DNA from: an uncultured Odoribacter sp.
GTDB taxonomy: Bacteria; Bacteroidota; Bacteroidia; Bacteroidales; Marinifilaceae
DNA: 7,607 nt
Assembly (NCBI GenBank): GCA_947176455.1
Contig: CAMWQQ010000070.1
Location: 1-7,607 of the forward strand
Direction of reading: 5' to 3'
Position 1 is the first letter of the stretch. The number at the start of each line of letters is the position of its first letter. The notes under the pieces are model-generated. The model was not told where the DNA came from. It worked only from the letters and a program-made list of their open reading frames with translations, and did no database searches. The position numbers and the translations under genes were made by a program. This document shows positions 1-5,970 of this stretch, piece by piece.

Positions 1-156
1 GAAAAAGACATTCCGGAACTGATGCAAACCGGCATCCAAGGCATTGCCCTCTCCGGTCTGATTAAAAACAGCGAATCGATTTCCGATAAAACACAAGAAA
101 TACTTCAATTGCTTTATACCTCAAACAATAAATCATCATTTAAAAATCGTAACTGA
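1..156 (+). CDS. thiE: Thiamine phosphate synthase ThiE, C-terminal end (partial)
   Basis: This is the last 51 codons of a gene entering from the left edge in frame 1, ending with TGA at 154-156. ThiE couples hydroxymethylpyrimidine diphosphate to thiazole phosphate in the cytoplasm to give thiamine phosphate. The visible part has the end of a TIM barrel: a 'DIPELMQTG' helix followed by '[10 protein letters not shown]', matching the last strand and phosphate-binding region of ThiE/TenI proteins (GVxGIAVSGAI-like). A short polar tail follows. The assignment rests on this short motif plus the position 1 base before thiG in a thiamine operon. A TenI-type thiazole tautomerase, which shares the fold, is the main alternative because the catalytic N-terminal part is outside the window. 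Confidence 0.72.
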   Translation, partial: EKDIPELMQTGIQGIALSGLIKNSESISDKTQEILQLLYTSNNKSSFKNRN

Positions 157-157
157 T

Positions 158-925
158 ATGACACCGTTAAAAATAGCAGACAAAACTTTCACCTCGCGTC
201 TTTTCACGGGTACAGGTAAATTTTCCTCCAACAAGGCCATGGAAGAGGCCATTATCGCTTCTGAAAGCCAAATGGTCACGGTGGCAATGAAACGCATCCG
301 CACGGAGGACAAGAACGACGATATGTTGCGCCATATCCTCCGTCCCGGCGTGCAATTGCTCCCGAATACCTCCGGGGTACGCAACGCCAAGGAAGCCGTT
401 TTTGCCGCCCAACTGTCCAGGGAGGCTTTCGGTACCAACTGGCTGAAACTTGAAATTCATCCCGACCCTCGCTATTTGCTTCCCGACCCGATGGAAACGC
501 TGAAAGCAACGGAAGAACTCGCCAAGATGGGATTCATCGTCCTTCCCTATTGCCAGGCAGACCCCGTTCTCTGCAAACGCCTGGAAGACGCAGGAGCGGC
601 AACGGTTATGCCCCTCGGCGCACCTATCGGTACCAATCAGGGATTGCAGACCCGGGAATTTCTAAAAATCATCATAGAGCAAAGCAATATCCCCGTTGTC
701 GTGGACGCCGGAATCGGAGCACCGAGCCATGCCGCCGAGGCAATGGAATTGGGAGCAGATGCCGTACTTGTAAACACAGCAATAGCCGTCGCAGGCAATC
801 CGGTCGAAATGGCAAAAGCCTTCAAGACGGCTGTCGAGGCAGGACGTATGGCATACGAGGCGGGACTGCCCGGAAAAAGCATCGCGGCGGAAGCCAGCAG
901 TCCCCTGACCGCTTTTTTGAAATAA
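158..925 (+). CDS. thiG: Thiazole synthase ThiG
   Basis: ThiG builds the thiazole phosphate ring of thiamine from 1-deoxyxylulose 5-phosphate, dehydroglycine and the thiocarboxylate of ThiS. The 255-residue product has the usual family length and is intact. It begins with '[19 protein letters not shown]', the standard ThiG opening. Lys97 in 'NWLKLEI' is the expected Schiff-base lysine, with Glu99 and Asp183 at the positions of the other active-site acids. Phosphate-binding loops are visible at '[12 protein letters not shown]' (151-162) and '[20 protein letters not shown]' (182-201), followed by 'AVLVNTAIA'. The ATG lies 1 base after the thiE stop, so the two are almost certainly translationally coupled. 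No Shine-Dalgarno sequence is evident, which is usual for Bacteroidota. In this operon ThiH supplies the dehydroglycine. Confidence 0.97.
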   Translation: MTPLKIADKTFTSRLFTGTGKFSSNKAMEEAIIASESQMVTVAMKRIRTEDKNDDMLRHILRPGVQLLPNTSGVRNAKEAVFAAQLSREAFGTNWLKLEIHPDPRYLLPDPMETLKATEELAKMGFIVLPYCQADPVLCKRLEDAGAATVMPLGAPIGTNQGLQTREFLKIIIEQSNIPVVVDAGIGAPSHAAEAMELGADAVLVNTAIAVAGNPVEMAKAFKTAVEAGRMAYEAGLPGKSIAAEASSPLTAFLK

Positions 926-943
926 ACCGATAAAAACAAGCGC

Positions 944-2050
944 ATGTTTTCAGAAGAATTAGAAAAATATTCCTGGGAAGAGACCACCCGGCAAATCTAT
1001 GCCAAAACCAAAGCTGACGTCGAAACGGCATTGGGCAAAAGTCATCCGGACGTAGAAGATTTCATGGCGTTGATTTCCCCCGCCGCCGAAAGCTATCTGG
1101 AACCGATGGCGGAACTGAGCCGGAAATACACCCTGCAACGATTCGGCAAGACCATTTCCCTGTATATTCCCTTATACATCACCAATTCGTGTACAAACTT
1201 CTGCGTCTATTGCGGATTCAACCACGATAATCCCCTCAAAAGGGTGATACTCACGGAAGAGGAAATCCTGAACGAACTTCATGCCATCAAGAAATTGGGC
1301 AACTTTGAAAATCTGCTGATTGTCACCGGAGAGAATCCCAAAGACGCCGGCGTGGACTACCTCGAACGCGCCTTGCAATTGGCACGTCCCCTCTTTGCCA
1401 ATTTATCCATCGAGGTGATGCCGTTGAAAGCCGAAGAATATGAACGTCTTACCCACTCCGGACTGAACGGGGTGGTCTGTTTTCAGGAAACCTACAACCG
1501 GGCACGCTACAACGTGTATCATCCCAAAGGCATGAAGTCCAAATTTGAATGGCGACTGAACGGTTTCGACCGCATGGGACAGGCGAATGTGCATAAGATA
1601 GGCTTGGGCGTGCTGATCGGTCTGGAAGAATGGAGAACCGACGTGACCATGATGGCGCGCCACCTCCGCTATCTGCAAAAACATTACTGGCAAACCAAGT
1701 ACAGCGTGAATTTCCCGCGCATGCGCCCGTCGGAAGGGCATTTCCAACCCAATGTCGTATTGGAAGACCGGGCATTGGCGCAACTGATATTTGCTTTCCG
1801 GATTTTCGACCATGACGTGGACATCTCCATTTCCACCCGGGAGAATGCCGATTTCCGGAACAATATGCTTCCTTTGGGAATCACTTCCTTGAGTGCCGGG
1901 TCAAAAACAGAACCCGGAGGCTATTTCACCTATCCCCAGGCATTGGAACAATTCCACATCAGCGACGAACGGACGCCCGCCGAAGTAGCCGAACGCATCC
2001 GGCAACGGGGATATGAACCGGTATGGAAGGATTGGGACGGCTGGATGTAA
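944..2050 (+). CDS. thiH: 2-iminoacetate (dehydroglycine) synthase ThiH, radical SAM tyrosine lyase
   Basis: ThiH cleaves tyrosine with a 5'-deoxyadenosyl radical to give 2-iminoacetate (dehydroglycine) and p-cresol. It is the anaerobic counterpart of the oxygen-using ThiO. The 368-residue product carries the radical-SAM cluster motif CxxxCxxC at Cys83, Cys87 and Cys90 ('SCTNFCVYCGF'), a 'TGE' SAM-binding motif at 128-130, and the C-terminal BATS-type region with 'ISTRE' (296-300), 'PLGITSLSAGS' (310-320) and 'PGGY'. It ends in 'PVWKDWDGW', a typical ThiH terminus. The length is close to the roughly 370-380 residues of known ThiH proteins, so it appears complete. It lies 18 bases after thiG and 15 before thiF. 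Use of ThiH rather than ThiO fits an anaerobe. The p-cresol by-product follows from the known reaction and is not visible in the DNA. Confidence 0.97.
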   Translation: MFSEELEKYSWEETTRQIYAKTKADVETALGKSHPDVEDFMALISPAAESYLEPMAELSRKYTLQRFGKTISLYIPLYITNSCTNFCVYCGFNHDNPLKRVILTEEEILNELHAIKKLGNFENLLIVTGENPKDAGVDYLERALQLARPLFANLSIEVMPLKAEEYERLTHSGLNGVVCFQETYNRARYNVYHPKGMKSKFEWRLNGFDRMGQANVHKIGLGVLIGLEEWRTDVTMMARHLRYLQKHYWQTKYSVNFPRMRPSEGHFQPNVVLEDRALAQLIFAFRIFDHDVDISISTRENADFRNNMLPLGITSLSAGSKTEPGGYFTYPQALEQFHISDERTPAEVAERIRQRGYEPVWKDWDGWM

Positions 2051-2065
2051 AAACGAATTTCAACG

Positions 2066-2764
2066 ATGAATCAACAGGAACGCTATTCCCGGCACATCGC
2101 CCTGGCGGAAGTGGGTGAAGCCGGGCAGGAAAAAATCAGCCGGGCAAAAGTATTGGTAGTAGGTGCCGGCGGACTGGGTTCCCCGGTACTGCTCTACCTG
2201 ACAGCCGCAGGAGTCGGGACAATCGGCTTTATGGACGACGATGTCGTATCCGAAAGCAATCTGCAACGCCAAATCCTTTACGACACGGAGCATATCGGAC
2301 AACCGAAAGTGGAAGTGGCGCATCGCAAATTGCAGTCGCTCAACCCCCATTGTCGCTTTATCCCCATAGCTCAACGGCTCACCCCGGAAAATGCGACGGA
2401 AATCATCAGCCATTACGATATCGTGGTCGATGCCACGGACAACCTGTCGTCCCGATACGTCATCGACGATGCCTGCCGGGAGAACGGCAAACCTTTCGTA
2501 TATGGAAGCATCTGCGAATTTGAAGGACAAGTCTCCGTATTCCATTACGAGGGCGGTCCCGGTTACCGAGATCTTTACCCCTATCACGAAAAAGTCAAGG
2601 ATTTCCGACAACCGCTGGGAGTCATCGGTGCGCTCCCCGGCACCATCGGCTCCATACAGGCATCAGAGACGCTGAAAATCATTTTGGGCAGTCATTCCAC
2701 CCTGTCCGGCAAATTGTTGCTGGTAGACCTACTAAAAGGCAGTTTCAAAACGATAAGGATTTAG
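2066..2764 (+). CDS. thiF: ThiF/MoeB/HesA-family adenylyltransferase, probable ThiS-activating ThiF
   Basis: This is an E1-like enzyme that should adenylate the C-terminal glycine of ThiS, the sulfur carrier for thiazole synthesis. In the 232-residue product the nucleotide-binding loop is 'GAGGLG' (33-38). 'SNLQRQILY' (64-72) provides the conserved Asn65 and the Arg68 finger. Lys81 and 'DATDN' (122-126) with the Mg-binding Asp125 complete the adenylation site. 'GVIGALPGTIGSIQASETLKI' (185-205) is the usual family segment. It is shorter than the roughly 250 residues of E. coli ThiF and has no CxxC: the first zinc pair is replaced by 'GYRDLYP' (166-172), the protein ends before the second pair, and the sulfur-relay Cys position reads 'FRQPLGV' (180-186). 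Only three cysteines remain (96, 137, 150). MoeB for molybdopterin is an alternative, but the operon position favours ThiF. The stop codon overlaps the first base of the downstream repeats. Confidence 0.88.
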   Translation: MNQQERYSRHIALAEVGEAGQEKISRAKVLVVGAGGLGSPVLLYLTAAGVGTIGFMDDDVVSESNLQRQILYDTEHIGQPKVEVAHRKLQSLNPHCRFIPIAQRLTPENATEIISHYDIVVDATDNLSSRYVIDDACRENGKPFVYGSICEFEGQVSVFHYEGGPGYRDLYPYHEKVKDFRQPLGVIGALPGTIGSIQASETLKIILGSHSTLSGKLLLVDLLKGSFKTIRI

Positions 2765-2817
2765 TTCGTAAAGTTTGTAAAGTTTATAAAGTTCGTAAAG
2801 TTCATAAGGTCTATAAA
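2764..2817 (+). repeat. Six tandem 9-bp repeats, consensus GTTYRTAAA
   Basis: Six contiguous 9-base units begin on the last base of the thiF stop codon, at 2764, 2773, 2782, 2791, 2800 and 2809. They read GTTCGTAAA, GTTTGTAAA, GTTTATAAA, GTTCGTAAA, GTTCATAAG and GTCTATAAA. Variation is concentrated in the central pyrimidine-purine step. The array ends at GCACAG. Inverted copies follow at 2832-2926, giving the region its hairpin potential. Confidence 0.93.
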
Positions 2818-2869
2818 GCACAGAAAAATCCAAACTTTACAAACCTCATAAACTTTCAACTTTATAAAC
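2782..2869. terminator. Possible bidirectional hairpin between convergent genes
   Basis: Positions 2782-2793 pair perfectly with 2858-2869 (12 bp). Positions 2797-2818 pair with 2835-2856 over 22 positions with 4 mismatches, leaving a 16-base loop at 2819-2834. All four mismatches are transitions that would be A-C in the plus-strand RNA but G-U wobbles in the minus-strand RNA, so the structure should be stronger in the minus transcript. There is no U-run after the stem on either strand, so it is not a classical intrinsic terminator. A role in ending or stabilising the two converging mRNAs is inferred only from placement. Confidence 0.4.
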
Positions 2870-2926
2870 TACTTACTTTCAACTCCATAACTTTATAAAC
2901 TTTACAAAGTTTCAACTTTATAAACT
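2832..2926 (-). repeat. Inverted, degenerate copies of the 9-bp repeat
   Basis: This stretch is the reverse-complement version of the array at 2764-2817, with units such as TTTACAAAC and TTTATAAAC interrupted by shortened units such as TTTCAAC. Positions 2832-2844 are a perfect 13-base inverted match to 2773-2785, and 2891-2908 a perfect 18-base inverted match to 2774-2791. An 18-base direct repeat (TTTCAACTTTATAAACTA) occurs at 2854-2871 and 2910-2927, suggesting the arm grew by internal duplication. It ends 6 bases from the stop of the convergent minus-strand gene, so the whole 168-base gap is essentially repeat. Confidence 0.88.
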
Positions 2927-2932
2927 ATTGTC

Positions 2933-4123
2933 TCACTTCATAAAAAGTTTCAGTTCCCGGGGTTGGTCGCCCAATTTCACCTCGACCGTGCTCAGTTTTC
3001 CTTCTCCGTTCACGTAATTCACCAGATAGGTCTGGTTCTTTTCCAACATAAAGGTAAGCACGTCATTCATATCCTGGGTGGGTCCGGCACTGCGTCCTCC
3101 TCCCATTTGCAACTTGCCCTTAAAGACATCCATATTGGTCGCCACACGGTCCTCGGAATGCGTGGCATGCTTTTTATCCTTAAACACCATAACCCTCAAA
3201 GGCACGTGATTTCCGTCACCCGAAATGGCAGACAGATGCGACTGGTACAGGTTTGTGTAACGGTCGGTAACATTCGACGCATATACGTACTTGATGTTTT
3301 CATCCCACACCAATGGGAAAGAAACACCTGTGGGTCGGAAAGATGATGCGTAAATAGCCTTGTCTACATCCTCCTTCACCGCTTTCCCGGCATCGGCAAA
3401 AAACCAGGCATTGTCCAATTGTCCCGGAAAATAATACTCGGTGAAATACCATTTCCCGTCAGCCCATACCTCCGTCCAGTTGTGATTTCCTCGCAAATCA
3501 TGCCAACAGGGAGTACCGGCAACCCGCGAAGGAATCCCCACGGCACGGAAAGCATCCGTCAGCAAAATGGACAGTCCCGTACAGGACGCCATGTGCTGGC
3601 GCATGGATTCAAAAGGAGCCTGGTCAGGTTTTTCCCGCCGGGTGTTGTAATCCACCAGGACTTCATCCCGGATATTCCGGTTCACCGAATCAATGGCTTC
3701 AAAGATAGTCCGGCAATTGGCAACGTATTTCCCGAAACGGTCATAAAATTCCTTCCGCCAGCTTTCCCGTTTTTCATTCAAACTGACATAAGGCAGCACC
3801 TCGTTCAAGAAAATGCTGTCCGGCAACGCTTTTGCCCACGGATATTGATTGCGAGCCTGATAAGCATAGGCGGTATTTTCCAATAAAAATTCCGCATTCA
3901 GTTCCTTCAAATCACGGTCGGGCATATAGGCAATCAAAAACGCCATGCCTTCCTTCTGCTCTGCCGGAGCCTCCGCCAGCGCCTTTTCCAATTCCGCCCG
4001 GTTTTCTCCGGCTTTTTCCAATGCCCGGTCCAACAAAGCGTGATATTTTTCCGGCACGCCGGAATATTTATTGCCCGCACAAGACAATAAACAAACTACG
4101 CAAAATAGCAACACACCTTTCAT
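2933..4123 (-). CDS. Transglutaminase-like lipoprotein
   Basis: This is a 396-residue protein starting at the ATG at 4123. It opens with a lipoprotein signal 'MKGVLLFCVVCLLSCAG' with lipobox LLSC and acylated Cys15, so it should be anchored in the cell envelope. Residues about 20-160 are helical and charged. A transglutaminase/papain-like core follows: Cys181 in 'ASCTGLSILL', then 'GIPSRVAGTPCW', then His214 in 'GNHNWTEVW', then Glu229 in 'WYFTEYYFPG', where many relatives have Asp. The last roughly 100 residues look like a beta-rich accessory domain ending in 'RELKLFMK'. Such proteins may be proteases, amidases or transglutaminases; the substrate is unknown. It is the last gene of a likely operon with yggS and the DHOD-like gene, 26 bases after the latter. 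Upstream TTG at 4129 is less likely because the AAAGGA ribosome site abuts it. Confidence 0.86.
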   Translation of the reverse strand: MKGVLLFCVVCLLSCAGNKYSGVPEKYHALLDRALEKAGENRAELEKALAEAPAEQKEGMAFLIAYMPDRDLKELNAEFLLENTAYAYQARNQYPWAKALPDSIFLNEVLPYVSLNEKRESWRKEFYDRFGKYVANCRTIFEAIDSVNRNIRDEVLVDYNTRREKPDQAPFESMRQHMASCTGLSILLTDAFRAVGIPSRVAGTPCWHDLRGNHNWTEVWADGKWYFTEYYFPGQLDNAWFFADAGKAVKEDVDKAIYASSFRPTGVSFPLVWDENIKYVYASNVTDRYTNLYQSHLSAISGDGNHVPLRVMVFKDKKHATHSEDRVATNMDVFKGKLQMGGGRSAGPTQDMNDVLTFMLEKNQTYLVNYVNGEGKLSTVEVKLGDQPRELKLFMK

Positions 4124-4129
4124 AAACAA

Positions 4130-4135
4130 TCCTTT
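4130..4135 (-). promoter_or_regulatory. Shine-Dalgarno-like AAAGGA deciding the lipoprotein start
   Basis: On the minus strand AAAGGA lies 6 bases before the ATG at 4123-4121, normal spacing for a ribosome binding site. It directly abuts the in-frame TTG at 4129-4127 and so could not serve that codon. Good Shine-Dalgarno matches are unusual for Bacteroidota and absent from the other genes here. Confidence 0.5.
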
Positions 4136-4149
4136 AAATTAGTAAAACC

Positions 4150-5130
4150 TCAATCTTTCTTATCACTGAAATATTTCATAAACTGCGCCCTTTCGTAGCG
4201 GTCGGCATGCCCGGCATCCGCATAGGAAAGTTTGCCTCGAAATTCGTCAATGGATTTGAACGACTTGCTCTTCATCCAGTCGCCCAGAAAATGGCACATG
4301 GTCCCGATGCACTCCGTACCCTGCTGGTACAATGCGGAACATACCTGCACGGTGGTCGCCCCTGCCAACAGGAGTTTGACGACAGCTTCACCGCCATGTA
4401 CCCCGCCGGATGCCGAGATTTCCAATTGCCTGTCCTTGCCGGACAGAATGCCCGTCCAGCGCAAAGTGGTCTTTATGTCCGTCGGCAATCCGAGAACGGA
4501 AGCCGCACCGACAGACAACTGCTCGATATTGATGTCCGGTTCATAAAAACGGTTGAACAAGGTTACGGCATCGGCACCGTAAGCCTTCAATTTGCTGACA
4601 AAGGCGGGCAAGTTGGTGAAATAATGGCTGATTTTTACGATTACCGGCAGTTTCACCACGGATTTGACATGCTTCACCACGTCAAAATACAACCTTTCCA
4701 CCTCGGCACTCTCCACAAACTCATCCGTAGGCAACACGAAAAGATTCAATTCCAAGGCATCGGCACCCGCCTTCTCCAGTTCTCCGGCAAAACTCACCCA
4801 CTCGCCATCGTGCAAACAATTGATGCTGGCGATAATCGGAATGTCCAACTGCGCCTTGGCAGCCCGAATCAAGTCGATATATTTCTGAATGGCATGAGCC
4901 CGCACATAAGTCTGTATGTAATCGGTTTCCTCCGGATAACTGTCGTCTATACATTGAGACGCTTCCCGGTTCATCTGTTCCTCGAACACCGATTTCAAAA
5001 TAACAGCACCGGCTCCGTGTTTCGCCATTTCCTGGATTTTGTTCAAGTCTGCGGTCAAACCGCAACTTCCTGCAATGACAGGACTTTTCAATTCCAACCC
5101 GACAAATTTAGTTCTCAAATCCATCATCAT
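4150..5130 (-). CDS. Dihydroorotate-dehydrogenase-like flavoprotein
   Basis: This 326-residue predicted FMN-binding TIM-barrel oxidoreductase belongs to the 'dihydroorotate dehydrogenase-like' group rather than true PyrD. The opening 'LRTKFVGLELKSPVIAGSCG' (5-24) is the family's first strand. Lys46 in 'AVILKSVFEE', Asn104 in 'ASINC', Asn129 in 'ALELNL', Lys166 in 'VIVKIS' and 'SASGGVHGGEA' (239-249) correspond to the usual FMN and phosphate contacts. The segment after 'ELN', which in true DHODs carries NxxCPN or a Ser base, reads 'LFVLPTDEF' with no Cys or Ser at that place. I therefore do not assign pyrimidine synthesis; substrate and electron acceptor are unknown. It follows yggS by 18 bases and precedes the lipoprotein by 26, implying co-transcription. 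Three consecutive ATG codons (5130, 5127, 5124) make the exact start uncertain by two residues. Confidence 0.88.
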   Translation of the reverse strand: MMMDLRTKFVGLELKSPVIAGSCGLTADLNKIQEMAKHGAGAVILKSVFEEQMNREASQCIDDSYPEETDYIQTYVRAHAIQKYIDLIRAAKAQLDIPIIASINCLHDGEWVSFAGELEKAGADALELNLFVLPTDEFVESAEVERLYFDVVKHVKSVVKLPVIVKISHYFTNLPAFVSKLKAYGADAVTLFNRFYEPDINIEQLSVGAASVLGLPTDIKTTLRWTGILSGKDRQLEISASGGVHGGEAVVKLLLAGATTVQVCSALYQQGTECIGTMCHFLGDWMKSKSFKSIDEFRGKLSYADAGHADRYERAQFMKYFSDKKD

Positions 5131-5148
5131 CGTTTTTACTTTCGTTAC

Positions 5149-5826
5149 CTAACTCTTCTTGTATTCCCTCGCCCCGAATATCGAACTCCCTACCCGCACC
5201 ATGGTGCTTCCCTCTTCCACCGCAATCCGGTAATCTTCCGACATCCCCATGGACAATTCCCTGAAATAATCCGCTCTGGCAAAATACTTCGACTTCAAGA
5301 CGTCAAATATCTCGTGCAACCGGGCAAATTCCCGGCGTATCTGCTCCCGGTCGTCCGTATAGGTCGCAATGCCCATCACTCCCGTTATCCGGACATGCTG
5401 CAACGCTTTCCACTCCTCACTTTCCAATATTTCTTCCGCTTCCGCCAAAGTCAATCCGGACTTCGTTTCCTCCCGGGCGATATGAAACTCCAGCAAACAA
5501 TCCACTACTCGGTCGCATTTCTGCGCCTCCCGGTCAATTTTCTGCAAAAGCTTCAGGCTGTCTACGGAATGGATTAACCGGACAAAGGCAATGATGTACT
5601 TTACGTTCTTTTCCTGCAACTGTCCAATCATGTGCCATTCGATGTCCTTGGGAAGCTCCCGGTATTTTGCCGCCATTTCCTGAGGCCGATTTTCTCCGAA
5701 AACCCTCTGCCCCGTCTCGTAAGCGGCAGTTATCGCCTCCACGGGCTTGGTCTTCGACACGGCAATCAATCGCACCTCTTCCGGCAATGAATCTTTTATG
5801 CGTTTTATATTTTCTTGAATTTCCAT
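5149..5826 (-). CDS. yggS: YggS/PROSC family PLP homeostasis protein
   Basis: This is a cytoplasmic pyridoxal-phosphate-binding protein of the YggS/YBL036C/PLPBP family, which buffers PLP and affects amino-acid and keto-acid balance but has no established catalytic activity. The 225-residue single-domain barrel shows Lys25 in 'IAVSKTKP' as the PLP lysine, 'VFGENRPQE' (42-50), 'WHMIGQLQEKNVKYI' (64-78) and the signature 'LSMGMSEDYRIAVEEGSTMV' (191-210) followed by 'RVGSSIFG'. The usual His of 'IGHLQ' is Gln69 here. I chose the ATG at 5826 because 'MEIQENIKRIKDSLPEEVRL' aligns with normal family starts. An upstream in-frame TTG at 5868 would add an atypical 14-residue basic extension. It is the promoter-proximal gene of the minus-strand operon, divergent from truA. 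Confidence 0.95.
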   Translation of the reverse strand: MEIQENIKRIKDSLPEEVRLIAVSKTKPVEAITAAYETGQRVFGENRPQEMAAKYRELPKDIEWHMIGQLQEKNVKYIIAFVRLIHSVDSLKLLQKIDREAQKCDRVVDCLLEFHIAREETKSGLTLAEAEEILESEEWKALQHVRITGVMGIATYTDDREQIRREFARLHEIFDVLKSKYFARADYFRELSMGMSEDYRIAVEEGSTMVRVGSSIFGAREYKKS

Positions 5827-5885
5827 TTTAGTATAATCTGCAATGATTTTCTGTGCTCTTTTTCGCAACCAGCGAACTTTGCAGA

Positions 5886-5893
5886 CAAATATA
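5886..5893 (-). promoter_or_regulatory. Bacteroidota-type -7 box upstream of yggS
   Basis: The minus strand reads TATATTTG here, a perfect match to the Bacteroidota -7 consensus TAnnTTTG. It would place a transcript start near 5880 and a leader of about 50 bases before the yggS ATG at 5826. I found no clear TTG/TTTG -33 element at the usual 19-21 base distance, so the call is provisional. Confidence 0.45.
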
Positions 5894-5947
5894 TACCAAA
5901 ATAAACGAATTTTCTTTAAGTCAGGTTTCCAAATTCTATGAAATTAC

Positions 5948-5955
5948 TATCTTCG
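5948..5955 (+). promoter_or_regulatory. Bacteroidota-type -7 box upstream of truA
   Basis: TATCTTCG differs from TAnnTTTG by one base and lies 15 bases before the ATG at 5971, giving a leader of about 10 bases. A weak -33-like TTTC sits at 5926-5929, 18 bases upstream. Because this box falls downstream of the ATG at 5938, it argues that translation starts at 5971. Confidence 0.45.
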
Positions 5956-5970
5956 CCAACGAATAAATTT

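Noticed and set aside
1..157. TPP riboswitch for the thiamine genes
   Set aside because: The left edge is already inside the thiE coding sequence, with only 1 base between thiE and thiG. Any riboswitch must be upstream of the window.
1403..1813. A 136-codon minus-strand open frame inside thiH
   Set aside because: It is fully antisense to the conserved radical-SAM core of ThiH, and its His/Pro-rich translation has no recognisable motif.
2764..2850. A repeated Val-Lys-Phe reading frame through the 9-bp repeats, in frame with the thiF stop
   Set aside because: The 9-base period makes any frame repetitive. There is no start codon, and the frame stops at 2848-2850, so there is no sign of translation.
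2764..2926. CRISPR array
   Set aside because: Units are 9 bases, contiguous and without spacers, and no cas genes are nearby.
2933..4129. TTG start at 4129 for the transglutaminase-like lipoprotein
   Set aside because: The AAAGGA ribosome site directly abuts this TTG. The ATG two codons later has correct spacing and gives a normal lipoprotein signal peptide.
4207..5577. A 456-codon open frame on the plus strand
   Set aside because: It lies antisense across two well-recognised minus-strand genes (DHOD-like and yggS), its translation shows no coherent domain, and it has no promoter or ribosome site. It is a by-product of codon bias in the real genes.
5149..5868. TTG start at 5868 for yggS
   Set aside because: It would add a 14-residue basic extension not typical of the family, while the ATG at 5826 gives the standard YggS N-terminus.
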